DNA of 64,000 bases, from NCBI RefSeq assembly GCF_001512305.1, contig NZ_LNUT01000004.1, forward strand, positions 915,757 through 979,756, given 5' to 3'. Under the pieces are notes generated by a model. The model saw only the letters and a program-made list of their open reading frames with translations. It searched no databases and had not been told where the DNA came from. The position numbers and the translations under genes are program-made. Position 1 is the stretch's first letter, and each line of letters begins with the position of its first letter. The DNA comes from Arthrobacter sp. EPSL27. Lineage in GTDB: Bacteria > Actinomycetota > Actinomycetes > Actinomycetales > Micrococcaceae. Positions 19,401 to 31,251 of the stretch are shown here, in pieces.

Positions 19401-20385
19401 GACCGGACCCGCCCAGCGGCGCGGCGCACGCGACCACCGTGGCCTCCGTGGGCCCATAGGTGTTCCAGACCTCGCGGCCCTCGACGGCGAGCCGCTCGGC
19501 GAGGTCCGGCGGGCACGCTTCGCCGCCGAAGATCAGCAGGCGGACGCTTTCCAGCGACTCCACCGGCCAGAGCGCGGCCAGCGTGGGGACCGTGGACACC
19601 ACCGTGATGCCGTGGCTGATGAGCCACGGGCCCAGGTCCATGCCGGTCCGGACCAGGGCGCGGGGTGCCGGGACCAGGCACGCGCCGTGGCGCCACGCGA
19701 GCCACATCTCCTCGCAGGAGGCGTCGAAGGCGACCGAGAGCCCCGCGAGGACACGGTCCTGCGCCCCGACCGGATCCCCCTGCTGGAAGAGCCGGGCTTC
19801 GGCGTCGACGAAGGCCGCGGCAGATCGGTGCTGGACCGCCACGCCCTTGGGGGTGCCGGTGGAACCCGAGGTAAAAATAACCCAGGCGTCGTCGTCCGGG
19901 CCGGGCAGCCGCGGAGCAGGGAATGGGCGGGGCTGCTGGCCCTTTGTCACAATCTCACCGCCGCCGCGCAGTATGCCCGCGACGCCGGCCTCGCCGAACA
20001 CCAGCCGGGCGCGTTCCTCCGGGTCGTCCGCGTCGACCGGGACGTAGGCGGCCCCGACCATCAGGATGGCCAGGATGGAGACGTACAGCAGGTTGGTGCC
20101 GGACGGAATCCGCACCCCGATCTTGTCCCCGGCGCCGAGGCCGACCAGGTGCAGCTCCTTCGCCCTGGCCCGGACCGCCGCCATGAGCTGGGCGTAGCTG
20201 AGTGACTCGTGGCCGTCGTCGAGGGCGGACGCCTCCGGAAAGCGCGCTGCGGTGTGCCGCAGGATATCAACCAGGGTCCGCTCCGGCGGCGCGGCCAGGG
20301 ACCCGGGAAGCTGCGGCAGGAAGTCCGGGCTGGCGGTGGCCAGGGCCTGTGGCGGGCCGCCGGGTTGCGCTTGGTGATCAGTCAC
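16420..20385 (-). CDS. Pls/PosA-family NRPS-like membrane enzyme
   Basis: A 1321-residue protein. An adenylation domain occupies about residues 30-515 (FTSGSTGTPKGVAVQH core, NTYGPTEATV, and YRSGDLVRYEAAGL). A carrier domain follows with attachment Ser557 in YGGGSLAAAQL. The C-terminal half has several transmembrane segments interleaved with left-handed beta-helix hexapeptide regions. This is the layout of epsilon-poly-L-lysine synthetase (Pls) and PosA-like enzymes, which make amino-acid homopolymers at the membrane without a thioesterase. The monomer cannot be read safely from sequence. It needs a phosphopantetheinyl transferase, and a candidate lies 4 kb away. Confidence 0.88.
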   Translation of the reverse strand: MTDHQAQPGGPPQALATASPDFLPQLPGSLAAPPERTLVDILRHTAARFPEASALDDGHESLSYAQLMAAVRARAKELHLVGLGAGDKIGVRIPSGTNLLYVSILAILMVGAAYVPVDADDPEERARLVFGEAGVAGILRGGGEIVTKGQQPRPFPAPRLPGPDDDAWVIFTSGSTGTPKGVAVQHRSAAAFVDAEARLFQQGDPVGAQDRVLAGLSVAFDASCEEMWLAWRHGACLVPAPRALVRTGMDLGPWLISHGITVVSTVPTLAALWPVESLESVRLLIFGGEACPPDLAERLAVEGREVWNTYGPTEATVVACAAPLGGSGPVRIGLPLDGWDLAVVDERSRPVAEGEVGELIIGGVGLARYLDPAKDAEKYAPMPSLGWARAYRSGDLVRYEAAGLIFMGRADEQVKLGGRRIELGEIDAALQSLPDVAGAAAAVQTTAAGNQILVGYLAPAGGKDLDLAAARELLGGSLPAPLIPLLTVVDSLPTKTSGKVDRHALPWPLAGAGAADTEAAPLNLPDDATWIVEQWSAVLGTTASSLDADFFAYGGGSLAAAQLVSALRVRYPTITVADIYATPRIGALIDVARQSLPDGGAVAPAERVVRRTARKSQVFQTLMGVPLHILVGMRWLTYLMAANNLLFTFAGFTAAPTLSWWWVGASWLVFVSPAGRMLISVAAARLLLRKVVPGTYPRSGRVHLRLWLAEQIQDLAGAISLASAPWVPYYARALGAKIGDNVQLHSLPPVTGLLSLGSGCNVEPEVDLSGWWIDGDVVHIGAIRIGPGATVGARSTLMPGATIGAGAKVEPGSAVLGKVKSGQLVAGSPAERRGKAKAARPETPPHHPLIGRLWFAGFAGASAVLALIPYVSAAAAALVVFGFIRGSESLGAALPQLLLSLPAAALAWFLTNLVLILVTTRLLGLGLAEGYYRVRSRIGWQVWATERVLDLARDLLFPIYASLFTPAWLRLLGARIGKNVEASTVLLIPKMTTVGEGAFLADDTMVASYELDGGWLRIAPAKIGKRSFLGNSGMTGAGRNVPKNSLVAVLSATPAKAKSGTSWLGSPPVRLRRTAIASDDTRTYQPPLKLKVARALWELCRFIPVMTTVAIAAVVFVAFDWLATVFNYGIAALLGGVVILAAGFVAAGSAVVAKWLLVGRIKPGEHPLWSSFIWRNEVVDTFIEMVSAPWFARSASGTPALVWWLRALGAKIGPGTWCESYWLPEADLVTLGRNSTVNRGCVVQTHLFHDRVMSIDTVTLDDGATMGPHGVILPQARIGSGGTVGPASLVMRGETVPAGTYWMGNPVSPWAGPAVPAPKLK

Positions 20386-20489
20386 AGGGGGATGGTCTCC
20401 GGCCTAGGTGAACGGAAGGTGTCGGGGTTCGCTTGGTGTTAATAGTCCGCCTCTGGAGCGATGTTCGCACGCGGTTCCGCATTGTTCCT

Positions 20490-20521
20490 GAGCCTGCCTG
20501 TTCCGGAGCCTGCCTGTTCCT
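20490..20521. repeat. 16-bp tandem repeat upstream of the NRPS-like gene
   Basis: Two consecutive copies of gagcctgcctgttcc plus one base (20490-20505 and 20506-20521) lie between the oxidoreductase stop and the NRPS-like start. No function is evident. Confidence 0.6.
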
Positions 20522-20540
20522 GCGACCGTGGTACTTGGCC

Positions 20541-21503
20541 CTAGGGCACCAGCAGGACTTTGCCGGTGGTGCGCCGCTGCTCGAGGTCATCGTGGGCCCG
20601 GCCGGCTTCGGCCAGGTCGTAGCGGGCGCCGATCCGCACCTTGAGGGTCCCGTCGGCCACCGCCGCGAAGAGTTCGTCCGAGCGCCAGCGGCGTTCCCGC
20701 GCGTCGCGCAGGAAGTGGGCGATCGTCGGCCGGGTGAGGTACAGCGAGCCGCCCGAGTTCAGCCGCTGCGGGTCGAAGGGCGGCACCGGGCCCGACGCGG
20801 CACCGAAGAGCACCAGGGTGCCGCGGATGCGCAGGGCGGCGAGGGACCCGTCGAATGTGTCCTTCCCGACGCCGTCGTACACCACGTCCGCGCCGGCCCC
20901 GTCGGTCAGTTCACGGACCTCCGCGGCGAAACCGTCGTACCGCAGCACGTGGTCCGCGCCCGCCTCGCGGGCCAGCTGTTCCTTGTCATCGGTGGACACC
21001 GTGGTGATGACGCGCGCGCCGCGGGCCTTGAGCAGCTGGATCAGCAGGAGTCCGACGCCGCCGGCGCCGGCGTGCAGCAGGACGGTGTGGCCCGGCTCCA
21101 CCTTGAACGAGGAATTGATCAGGTAGTGCGCGGTGATGCCCTGCAGCGGCAGGGCCGCGGCCGTGAAGTCGTCCACGCCGTGCGGCACCGGCAGCGCCTT
21201 GTCCTCATCAATCAGGGCGTAGCCGGCGTAGCAGTTGACGCCCTCGGCCGTGGCCACGCGGTCGCCGACGGAGAACCCCGTGACGCCGTCACCCAGTTCC
21301 TCCACGGTGCCCGAGGCCTCGGAGCCCGGGGTGAAGGGGTAAGCCACCTTGTAGGCGCCGCTGCGCTTGTACGTGTCGATGAAGTTCACGCCGACGGCGG
21401 CGACCTTGACCAGCAGCTGCCCGGGGCCCGGGACCGGGCGGTCCACTTCAGCCAGGTTGAGGACGTCGGGGCCTCCGGCCTCGCGGGCAACGATTGCATG
21501 CAT
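20541..21503 (-). CDS. NAD(P)H:quinone oxidoreductase, zinc-independent MDR family
   Basis: A 320-residue medium-chain reductase of the QOR type. Visible are the GroES-like N-terminal fold with NFIDTYKRSGAY, the nucleotide motif HAGAGGVGLLLIQLLKA (AxxGxxG), and the C-terminal RTTGKVLLVP. Zinc-binding cysteines of alcohol dehydrogenases are absent. Start chosen at the second ATG (MHAIVAREAGG), 7 nt after AAGGAG; the ATG one codon earlier is possible. The open frame extends another 100 codons upstream but those do not look like protein. It probably reduces quinones with NADPH. Confidence 0.9.
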   Translation of the reverse strand: MHAIVAREAGGPDVLNLAEVDRPVPGPGQLLVKVAAVGVNFIDTYKRSGAYKVAYPFTPGSEASGTVEELGDGVTGFSVGDRVATAEGVNCYAGYALIDEDKALPVPHGVDDFTAAALPLQGITAHYLINSSFKVEPGHTVLLHAGAGGVGLLLIQLLKARGARVITTVSTDDKEQLAREAGADHVLRYDGFAAEVRELTDGAGADVVYDGVGKDTFDGSLAALRIRGTLVLFGAASGPVPPFDPQRLNSGGSLYLTRPTIAHFLRDARERRWRSDELFAAVADGTLKVRIGARYDLAEAGRAHDDLEQRRTTGKVLLVP

Positions 21504-21670
21504 CATGGAACTCCTTGACTGGGCTGACGTGCGCGGGCCGGACCCGGCTGTTTTCACCCATCCTAGGGACACCGGCCCCATCGGCGAAGCGCCGTCCGGG
21601 ATCCGGCGCGGCCGCGCGGCACACTGCCGTCCGGCGCAGCCCGGGTAGGGCCGGAGGACACGCATGACCC

Positions 21671-21696
21671 ATGCATAAATATCGGCATCTATGCAT
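21671..21696. promoter_or_regulatory. ARG-box-like operator upstream of argC
   Basis: Inverted repeat ATGCATA (21671-21677) and TATGCAT (21690-21696) with a 12-bp spacer, 24 bp before argC. Actinobacterial ArgR operators are built of TGCAT-type half sites with this spacing of about two helical turns. The repressor gene argR is in the same operon, so autoregulated arginine repression is likely. Confidence 0.68.
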
Positions 21697-21719
21697 ACTC
21701 TTGCTGTATAGTCGGAGCT

Positions 21720-22751
21720 ATGACTATTTCTGTTGCCGTCTCCGGAGCCAGCGGCTACGCCGGCGGCGAGGTGCTGCGGCTCCTTGCCGGCCACCCCGAC
21801 GTCACCATCGGCGCCATCACGGCGCACAGCAACGCCGGTTCCAGACTAGGGGAATTGCAGCCCCATCTCCACGGTCTGGCCAGCCGCATTCTTGAGGACA
21901 CCACCGTGGAGAACCTGGCCGGACACGACGTCGTGTTCCTGGCCCTCCCGCACGGCGCCTCCGCCGATATCGCGGCGCAGCTGCCGGCCGGCACCGTAGT
22001 GATCGACGCCGGCGCCGACCACCGGCTGGACGACGCCGCCGCCTGGGAGAAGTTCTACGGCTCCCCGCACGCCGGAACGTGGCCGTACGGCCTGCCCGAA
22101 CTGCCGGGCCAGCGCGAAGCCCTCCGCGGCGCCAAGCGGATCGCTGTCCCGGGCTGCTACCCGACGTCGGCCCTGCTCGCCCTGACCCCCGGCTTCAGCA
22201 ACCACCTGCTGCAGGCGGACGACGTCGTGATCGTCGCCGCCTCCGGCACCTCCGGAGCCGGGAAGGCCGCGAAGGTCAACCTGATCGGCTCCGAGGTCAT
22301 GGGCTCCATGAGCCCCTACGGCGTGGGCGGCGGCCACCGGCACACCCCGGAAATCGAACAGGGCCTGTCGAAGGCACTGAACGCACCGGTCACGGTCTCG
22401 TTCACCCCCACGCTGGCCCCCATGAGCCGCGGCATCCTCACCACCGCCACCGCCAAGGTGCGGCCGGGCGTGACGGCGGAGGAGCTGCGCTCCGCCTGGG
22501 CCGAGGCCTACGACGACGAACCGTTCGTCCACCTGCTGCCTGAAGGCCGCTGGCCCTCCACCAAGTCCGTGCAGGGATCCAACCACGCCGTGATGCAGCT
22601 GGCGCTCGATGCGCACACCGGCCGCGTGATCGTCACGTGCGCCATCGACAACCTGACCAAGGGGACCGCCGGCGGCGCCGTGCAGTCCATGAACATCGCC
22701 CTCGGCCTGGCGGAAACCGCCGGCCTCAACCACCAGGGAGTCGCACCGTGA
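21720..22751 (+). CDS. argC: N-acetyl-gamma-glutamyl-phosphate reductase
   Basis: Third step of arginine synthesis: NADPH reduction of acetylglutamyl phosphate. 343 residues, with N-terminal [15 protein letters not shown] (GxxGxxG) and the active-site cysteine in [11 protein letters not shown]. First gene of the arg cluster, directly behind the ARG-box-like operator; its stop overlaps the argJ start (GTGA). Confidence 0.96.
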   Translation: MTISVAVSGASGYAGGEVLRLLAGHPDVTIGAITAHSNAGSRLGELQPHLHGLASRILEDTTVENLAGHDVVFLALPHGASADIAAQLPAGTVVIDAGADHRLDDAAAWEKFYGSPHAGTWPYGLPELPGQREALRGAKRIAVPGCYPTSALLALTPGFSNHLLQADDVVIVAASGTSGAGKAAKVNLIGSEVMGSMSPYGVGGGHRHTPEIEQGLSKALNAPVTVSFTPTLAPMSRGILTTATAKVRPGVTAEELRSAWAEAYDDEPFVHLLPEGRWPSTKSVQGSNHAVMQLALDAHTGRVIVTCAIDNLTKGTAGGAVQSMNIALGLAETAGLNHQGVAP

Positions 22752-23914
22752 GCATCACCGCCCCGCAGGGGTTCCGCGCCGCCGGCGTCACCGCCGGCCT
22801 CAAGGCCTCCGGAAAGCCTGATCTCGCCCTCGTGGTCAACGACGGGCCCGCCAAGGCCGCCGCGGCCGTGTTCACCTCCAACCGGGTTGCCGCAGCCCCC
22901 GTGCACTGGTCCCGCGAAGTGGTCAAGGACGGCCGCGTGGACGCGGTCATCCTCAACTCCGGCGGGGCCAACGCCTGCACCGGCCCGCAAGGCTTCCAGA
23001 ACACGCACACCACAGCCGAGAAAACCGCGGAGGCCCTGGGCGTCTCCGCCACCGACGTGTTTGTCTGCTCCACCGGACTGATCGGCGAGCAGCTTCCCAT
23101 GGACAAGATCCTGTCCGGGATCGGTGCCGCCACGTCGGCGCTCAGCGGCGACGGCGGATCCGACGCCGCCACCGCCATCATGACCACGGACTCCGTGTCC
23201 AAAGAGGCCGTCTTCACCGGCACCGATGCCGCCGGCAAGGAATTCACCATCGGCGGCATGGCCAAGGGCGCGGGCATGCTCGCCCCCGGGCTCGCCACCA
23301 TGCTGGTGGTCCTCACCACCGACGCGGACGTCCAGCCGGACATGCTCGACGTCGTCCTCCGCGACGCCACACGGGTCACCTTTGACCGGGCGGACTCGGA
23401 CGGCTGCATGTCCACCAACGACACGGTGGTGCTGCTCGCCTCCGGCGCCTCCGGCGCCGTGCCGTCCGCCGTCGACTTCGGCGCGGGCCTGACCGCGGTC
23501 TGCGCGGAGCTGGCCCGCAAGCTCATCGGCGACGCCGAGGGCGCCAGCCACGACATCGCGATCCGCACCTTCAACGCCGCGAGCGAAAAGGACGCCGAAG
23601 TGGTCAGCCGCGCCGTCGCCCGCTCCAACCTCTTCAAGGCCGCCATCTTCGGCAAAGACCCCAACTGGGGCCGGGTCCTCTCCGCCGTCGGCACCACCGA
23701 CGCCGCCTTCGAACCCGACCAGCTCAACGTGTCCATGAACGGCGTGCAGATCTGCCGCAACGGCAGCATCGGCGACGACCGCAGCCTGGTGGACCTGGAA
23801 CCCCGCGAGGTCCTGGTCGAGATCGACCTGCAGGCCGGAGAGGCCGAGGCCACCATCTGGACCAACGACCTCACGCACGACTACGTCCACGAAAACAGCG
23901 CCTACTCCAGCTAG
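22748..23914 (+). CDS. argJ: Bifunctional ornithine acetyltransferase / N-acetylglutamate synthase
   Basis: 388 residues from the GTG that overlaps the argC stop. The self-cleavage region reads [12 protein letters not shown], where the Thr of the ATML motif becomes the nucleophile of the beta chain. It recycles the acetyl group from N-acetylornithine to glutamate. The longer open frame upstream lies inside argC and is not family-like. Confidence 0.96.
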   Translation: MSITAPQGFRAAGVTAGLKASGKPDLALVVNDGPAKAAAAVFTSNRVAAAPVHWSREVVKDGRVDAVILNSGGANACTGPQGFQNTHTTAEKTAEALGVSATDVFVCSTGLIGEQLPMDKILSGIGAATSALSGDGGSDAATAIMTTDSVSKEAVFTGTDAAGKEFTIGGMAKGAGMLAPGLATMLVVLTTDADVQPDMLDVVLRDATRVTFDRADSDGCMSTNDTVVLLASGASGAVPSAVDFGAGLTAVCAELARKLIGDAEGASHDIAIRTFNAASEKDAEVVSRAVARSNLFKAAIFGKDPNWGRVLSAVGTTDAAFEPDQLNVSMNGVQICRNGSIGDDRSLVDLEPREVLVEIDLQAGEAEATIWTNDLTHDYVHENSAYSS

Positions 23915-23960
23915 TCCCTTCGACGAAGGACGAACAGGAGGACAAACAGGAGGACGCCCC

Positions 23961-24917
23961 ATGAACACCCAGACCCGCGAAACCACGTCCATGTCCGACG
24001 CGCAGGACAAGGCCGGCACGCTGATCGAGGCCCTGCCCTGGATCCAGCGCTTCGCCGGCACCACCATGGTGATCAAATACGGCGGCAACGCCATGGTCAA
24101 CGACGAGCTCCGCCGTGCCTTCGCCGAGGACGTCGTCTTCCTGCACCACGTCGGGATCCACCCCGTGGTGGTGCACGGCGGCGGTCCGCAGATCAACGCC
24201 ATGCTCAGCCGGCTCGGCATCGAATCCGAGTTCAAGGGCGGCCTGCGGGTCACCACGCCCGAGGCCATGGACGTGGTCCGGATGGTCCTCACCGGCCAGG
24301 TCGGCCGCGAGCTGGTGGGCCTCATCAACTCCCACGGCCCCTACGCGGTCGGCATGTCCGGCGAGGACGGCGGGCTGCTCCGCGCGGTCCGCACCGGCAC
24401 CGTCGTCGACGGCGAGGAGGTGGACCTGGGCCTGGTGGGCGAGGTCACCGGCGTCAACCCGGAGGGAATCCTGGACATCATCGCCGCCGGACGGATCCCG
24501 GTGATCTCCACCGTGGCCCCCGAAATCTTCGACGACGGCAGCCTGGACGCGGGAACAAAGCAGGCGCAGACCACCGGCCAGGTCCTCAACGTCAACGCCG
24601 ACACCGCCGCCGCAGCCCTCGCCGAAGCCCTCGGCGCCTCGAAGCTGGTGATCCTCACCGACGTCGAGGGGCTCTTCGCCAACTGGCCGGACCGCTCCTC
24701 GCTGATCTCCTCGCTGACGGCGTCGGAGCTCCGCGAGCTGCTGCCGCGCCTGGAATCCGGCATGATCCCCAAAATGGAAGCCTGCCTCAAAGCCGTCGAG
24801 GGCGGCGTGGAACGCGCGCACATCGTGGACGGCAGGCTGCCGCATTCGATGCTGCTGGAAACCTTCACGACGGCGGGCATCGGCACGCAGGTCGTCCCGG
24901 ACGAGGAACGCAAATGA
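23961..24917 (+). CDS. argB: Acetylglutamate kinase
   Basis: 318 residues. Phosphorylates N-acetylglutamate, the arginine feedback-controlled step. Conserved segments are [20 protein letters not shown] and [13 protein letters not shown]. The ATG lies behind AACAGGAGGAC; a second in-frame ATG (MSDAQDK) 11 codons later is also possible. Its end overlaps argD by 4 nt. Confidence 0.96.
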   Translation: MNTQTRETTSMSDAQDKAGTLIEALPWIQRFAGTTMVIKYGGNAMVNDELRRAFAEDVVFLHHVGIHPVVVHGGGPQINAMLSRLGIESEFKGGLRVTTPEAMDVVRMVLTGQVGRELVGLINSHGPYAVGMSGEDGGLLRAVRTGTVVDGEEVDLGLVGEVTGVNPEGILDIIAAGRIPVISTVAPEIFDDGSLDAGTKQAQTTGQVLNVNADTAAAALAEALGASKLVILTDVEGLFANWPDRSSLISSLTASELRELLPRLESGMIPKMEACLKAVEGGVERAHIVDGRLPHSMLLETFTTAGIGTQVVPDEERK

Positions 24918-26185
24918 ACCAGATCGAAACTGCCCCCGAACTCACCGAACTCGTAGAGACCGGCGGCCAGACCACCGGCGCCCAGTGGCTGTCCCGCTAC
25001 TCGTCCTCCCTCCTGGGTGTGTTCGGCACCCCGCAGCGGGTCCTGGTCCGCGGCGCCGGCTGCCTGGTCTGGGACGCCGACGGCAAGGAATACCTGGACC
25101 TGCTTGGCGGGATCGCCGTCAACGCCCTGGGCCACGCGCACCCCTTCGTCACCTCCGTGATCTCCAGCCAGCTCGCCACCCTGGGCCACGTCTCCAACTT
25201 CTTCACGAGCCCCACCCAGATCGCCCTCGCCGAAAAACTGCTGGAGCTCAGCAAGGCCCCGGCCGGATCCAAGGTGTTTTTCGCCAACTCCGGCACGGAA
25301 GCGGTCGAGGCCGCGTTCAAGCTGGCCCGGCGGAATACGGGCGCCAGCCCGGACAGTGCAGCGAAGCCGCGCACCAAGATCATTGCGCTCGAAGGCGCCT
25401 TCCACGGCCGGACCATGGGCGCCCTCGCGCTGACCGCCAAGGAAGCGTACCGGGCGCCGTTCGCGCCGCTGCCCGGCGGCGTCGTGCATGTCCCGTTCGG
25501 TGACATCGACGCGCTCCGTTCCGCCATTGACGAGACCACTGCCGCCGTCTTCCTCGAACCGATCCAGGGCGAGGCCGGCGTCCGGCCGCTGCCCGCCAGC
25601 TACCTCAAGGCGGCCCGCGAGGCCACCAGCGCCGCCGGTGCCCTGCTGATCCTGGACGAGGTCCAGACCGGCATCGGCCGGACCGGCAAATGGCTGGCCA
25701 GCGAGGACGCCGGGATTGTCCCCGACGCCGTGACCCTCGCCAAGGGCCTCGGCGGCGGCTTCCCGATCGGGGCGCTGCTCACGTTCGGCCCCGAGGTGTC
25801 CGCGCTGCTGTCCGCCGGCCAGCACGGCACAACGTTCGGCGGCAACCCCGTGGCCACCGCCGCTGCCCTCGCCACCCTGCACGTGCTGGAAAGCCAGGAC
25901 GTCCTGGCCCACGTCCGGAAGGTGGGCCGGCACCTGCGCGACGGGCTGGCAGCCACCGCCGGCGTCACCGAGGTCCGCGGCGAGGGGCTGCTGATCGGCT
26001 TCGACCTCGACGCCGACATTGCCCCGGCTGTGGTGGCGGCCGGCCTCGACGCGGGTTTCATCGTCAACAGCCCCGGCCCCCGCACCATCCGGCTCGCGCC
26101 CCCGCTGATCCTCAGCACCGACCAGGCCGACCGTTTCCTCGCGGCCCTGCCCGCCCTCCTCCAGACCGCAAAGGATTCCCAGTGA
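24914..26185 (+). CDS. argD: Acetylornithine aminotransferase
   Basis: 423-residue class III PLP aminotransferase. The PLP lysine lies in [15 protein letters not shown], with the preceding [14 protein letters not shown] and the [18 protein letters not shown] signature. It converts acetylglutamate semialdehyde to acetylornithine. ATGA overlap with argB and GTGA overlap with argF. Confidence 0.96.
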   Translation: MNQIETAPELTELVETGGQTTGAQWLSRYSSSLLGVFGTPQRVLVRGAGCLVWDADGKEYLDLLGGIAVNALGHAHPFVTSVISSQLATLGHVSNFFTSPTQIALAEKLLELSKAPAGSKVFFANSGTEAVEAAFKLARRNTGASPDSAAKPRTKIIALEGAFHGRTMGALALTAKEAYRAPFAPLPGGVVHVPFGDIDALRSAIDETTAAVFLEPIQGEAGVRPLPASYLKAAREATSAAGALLILDEVQTGIGRTGKWLASEDAGIVPDAVTLAKGLGGGFPIGALLTFGPEVSALLSAGQHGTTFGGNPVATAAALATLHVLESQDVLAHVRKVGRHLRDGLAATAGVTEVRGEGLLIGFDLDADIAPAVVAAGLDAGFIVNSPGPRTIRLAPPLILSTDQADRFLAALPALLQTAKDSQ

Positions 26186-27183
26186 ACGCTCCGGAGATTT
26201 CGACAGTGACTTCTAACAGCCAGGTCCGGCACTTCCTCAAGGACACGGACCTCACCCCGGCCGAGCAGGCCGAGGTTTTGGACCTGGCCGTCCGGATGAA
26301 GGCCGCCCCGTACAGCGTCCAGCCGTACGCCGCCGAGGGCAGCGGACGGAAAACCGTCGCCGTCATTTTCGACAAGACCTCCACCCGGACCCGGGTCTCC
26401 TTCGCCACCGGGGTGGCGGACATGGGCGGCAACGCGCTCATCATCAACCCCGGCGAGGCGCAGATCGGCCACAAGGAATCCGTCGAGGACACCGCCAAGG
26501 TGCTCGAACGCATGGTGTCCACCATCGTGTGGCGCACCGGCGCGCACGCCGGACTGGTTGCGATGGCCCAGAACTCGTCCGTGCCCGTCATCAACGCCCT
26601 GTGCGATGACTACCACCCCTGCCAGCTCCTCGCCGACCTCCTCACCATCAAGGAACACAAGGGCAGCCTGGCGGGGCTCACCATGAGCTACCTCGGCGAC
26701 TCCGCCAACAACATGGCCAACTCCTACCTGCTGGCCGGTGTCACGGCCGGCATGAACGTCCGCATCGCCGGGCCGGAGGGGTACCTGCCGTCCCCGGAGA
26801 TCATCGCCGCCGCCGAGGACCGCGCAGCGGAGACCGGCGGCTCGGTGCTGGTGACCGTGGACGCCGCCGAAGCGCTGCTCGGGGCCGACGTCGTCGCCAC
26901 CGACACGTGGGTCTCCATGGGCCAGGAGGACGAGAAGGAAGCCCGGCTGCAGCTGTTCCGGAACTACGCCGTCGACGAGGCGGCCATGAAGCTCGCCGCG
27001 CCGGACGCCGTCGTCCTCCACTGCCTGCCCGCCTACCGGGGCTACGAGATCGCCGCGGCCGTGATTGACGGCCCGCAGTCCGTCGTCTGGGACGAGGCCG
27101 AAAACCGGCTGCACGCGCAGAAAGCCCTGATGGCGTGGCTGATGCACCGCTCCGGACTGGCCGTGGTTGAAGGACTCGGCTAG
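26182..27183 (+). CDS. argF: Ornithine carbamoyltransferase
   Basis: 333 residues from the GTG overlapping the argD stop; an internal GTG at 26206 ([13 protein letters not shown]) is an alternative start and gives a more family-like N-terminus. Carbamoyl-phosphate site STRTRVSF, ornithine-binding region HCLPAYRG near the C-terminus. Forms citrulline. Confidence 0.95.
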   Translation: MNAPEISTVTSNSQVRHFLKDTDLTPAEQAEVLDLAVRMKAAPYSVQPYAAEGSGRKTVAVIFDKTSTRTRVSFATGVADMGGNALIINPGEAQIGHKESVEDTAKVLERMVSTIVWRTGAHAGLVAMAQNSSVPVINALCDDYHPCQLLADLLTIKEHKGSLAGLTMSYLGDSANNMANSYLLAGVTAGMNVRIAGPEGYLPSPEIIAAAEDRAAETGGSVLVTVDAAEALLGADVVATDTWVSMGQEDEKEARLQLFRNYAVDEAAMKLAAPDAVVLHCLPAYRGYEIAAAVIDGPQSVVWDEAENRLHAQKALMAWLMHRSGLAVVEGLG

Positions 27184-27716
27184 TGTCCGTCCAGCCCGCG
27201 TCGCCGGGGGCCAGTCCGGCCACCAAGACGGCACGGCAGGCGCGGATCACCGCGATCCTGACCGGGGAATCGGTCCGCTCCCAGGCCGAACTCGCGGCGC
27301 TGCTGGCGGACGACGGCGTCCAGGTCACCCAGGCCACGCTGTCGCGGGACCTCGTGGAGCTCGGCGCAGTCCGGGTCCGCGGCAAGGAAGGCGTGCTGGT
27401 TTACGCGGTGCCGGGGGAGGGCGGGGAGCGGGCGGCCAAGAGCGGCGTCACTCAGGAGATCCTCGACGCGCGGCTGACCCGGCTCTGCGGCGAACTGCTG
27501 GTCACCGCCGAAGCGTCCGCGAACATCGTTGTGCTCCGGACGCCGCCGGGCGCAGCGAACTTCCTGGCCCTCGCGATCGACCACTCGGTGATGCCGTCCG
27601 TTTTAGGCACCATCGCCGGGGACGACACCGTGCTGCTGGTCACCCGTGACCCGCTGGGCGGCGCAGCCGTGGCGGCCCGTTTCCTGCAGCTCGCCGAGGA
27701 AGCCGGCACCAGCTGA
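27183..27716 (+). CDS. argR: Arginine repressor
   Basis: 177-residue transcriptional regulator with an N-terminal winged helix ([37 protein letters not shown]) and a C-terminal arginine-binding hexamerisation domain ([18 protein letters not shown] segment and GDDTVLLV). GTG start overlaps the argF stop by one base. It likely represses this cluster at the argC operator in the presence of arginine. Confidence 0.95.
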   Translation: MSVQPASPGASPATKTARQARITAILTGESVRSQAELAALLADDGVQVTQATLSRDLVELGAVRVRGKEGVLVYAVPGEGGERAAKSGVTQEILDARLTRLCGELLVTAEASANIVVLRTPPGAANFLALAIDHSVMPSVLGTIAGDDTVLLVTRDPLGGAAVAARFLQLAEEAGTS

Positions 27717-27744
27717 GCACCCGCAGGATTTTTTTGAAGATTGG

Positions 27745-27768
27745 GCCTGCCACGGCCATGTGACAGGC
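27745..27768 (+). terminator. Hairpin between argR and argG
   Basis: gcctgccac and gtgacaggc form a 9-bp stem with one mismatch and a 6-nt loop, followed by a short T-rich run. It may end part of the argCJBDFR transcript; a TAGACA -10-like box after it (27774-27779) could start argGH. Confidence 0.4.
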
Positions 27769-27814
27769 TTTCCCTAGACAAAAGCAGTACCAAAACAACT
27801 AAGGAGCATTTGAC

Positions 27815-30519
<2,705 letters not shown>

Positions 30520-30544
30520 CCACCCCGGGGAACGCGCGCCCACA

Positions 30545-30601
30545 CGAGTTGGCACTTCGCGGCAATGTTTTTGAACGACACTGCCGTGAAGTGCCAACTC
30601 G
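30545..30601. repeat. Long perfect-type inverted repeat downstream of argH
   Basis: Arms cgagttggcacttcgcggca (30545-30564) and its complement (30582-30601) pair over 20 bp with one G-T mismatch around a 17-nt loop. No T run follows. It may end the argGH mRNA, but its length suggests an interspersed REP/MITE-like element. Confidence 0.7.
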
Positions 30602-30620
30602 CGGCGCTTAAGGTGGAGGA

Positions 30621-31151
30621 ATGAGCGAATCATTCCGCCAGCTTCTGCGCGGCCTGCCCGATTTCCCGGACGAGCTGCCGGACTTCGACCCGGCCTTGGC
30701 CCCCGCGGATCCTGCCGAACTCTTCCGGCAGTGGCTCCAGGAGGCCCTGGAGGCCGGGGTGCCGCAGCCCAACGCATGCAGCCTCGCCACCGCGGACGGG
30801 CTGGGGCGGCCGTCGTCCCGGATGCTGATCCTGAAGGACATCGACGACGACGGCTGGCACTTCGCCACGTCCCGCGCCTCCCGGAAGGGCAAGGAACTCA
30901 CCGGCAATCCGCACGCGGCGCTGAACTTCTTCTGGCAGCCGCTGGGCCGGCAGGTCCGCGTCGCCGGGGCCGTCCGTGAACTCTCCCGCGAAGCCTCCGC
31001 GGCCGACTGGCACGCCCGGCCCGGCGCGGACGGCAGCGACAACCCCGACTGGCAGCTGTACGCCATCCGCCCCCGCGAGGCCGAGTTCTGGCAGGCCCGG
31101 CACGACCGCCGGCACATCCGCCACCAGTACGGCCCTGCGCATTTCAGTTAG
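30621..31151 (+). CDS. Pyridoxamine 5'-phosphate oxidase family protein
   Basis: 176 residues with a PNPOx-like split-barrel flavin domain: ACSLATADGLGRPSSRMLILKDID, SRKGKELTGNPHAALNFFW, and a C-terminal QLYAIRPREAEFWQARHDRRH. That last segment matches the PdxH C-terminal dimer region, but the protein is about 40 residues shorter than classical PdxH, so pyridoxal-phosphate synthesis is likely but not certain. ATG with GGAGGA in front and a TAAGGT -10 box 6 nt upstream. Confidence 0.8.
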   Translation: MSESFRQLLRGLPDFPDELPDFDPALAPADPAELFRQWLQEALEAGVPQPNACSLATADGLGRPSSRMLILKDIDDDGWHFATSRASRKGKELTGNPHAALNFFWQPLGRQVRVAGAVRELSREASAADWHARPGADGSDNPDWQLYAIRPREAEFWQARHDRRHIRHQYGPAHFS

Positions 31152-31224
31152 CCGGCAGTTCAGTTAGCAGGCAGTTCAGTTGGCCGGTGTTTCAGTTAGC
31201 AGGCACCTCAGTTAATCGGGATTA
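31145..31224. repeat. Five tandem copies of a 16-bp unit
   Basis: Imperfect 16-bp units starting with cagtta/cagttg begin at 31145, 31161, 31177, 31193 and 31209. The first unit overlaps the stop codon of the PNPOx-family gene, so the array appears to have grown from that gene's last codons (F-S-stop). Confidence 0.75.
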
Positions 31225-31251
31225 GCCAGAGCCTCGGTTAGGATGATCGCC

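Noticed and set aside
22508..24328. 606-codon minus-strand open frame opposite argJ and argB
   Set aside because: Antisense to two certain enzymes and without family-like segments.
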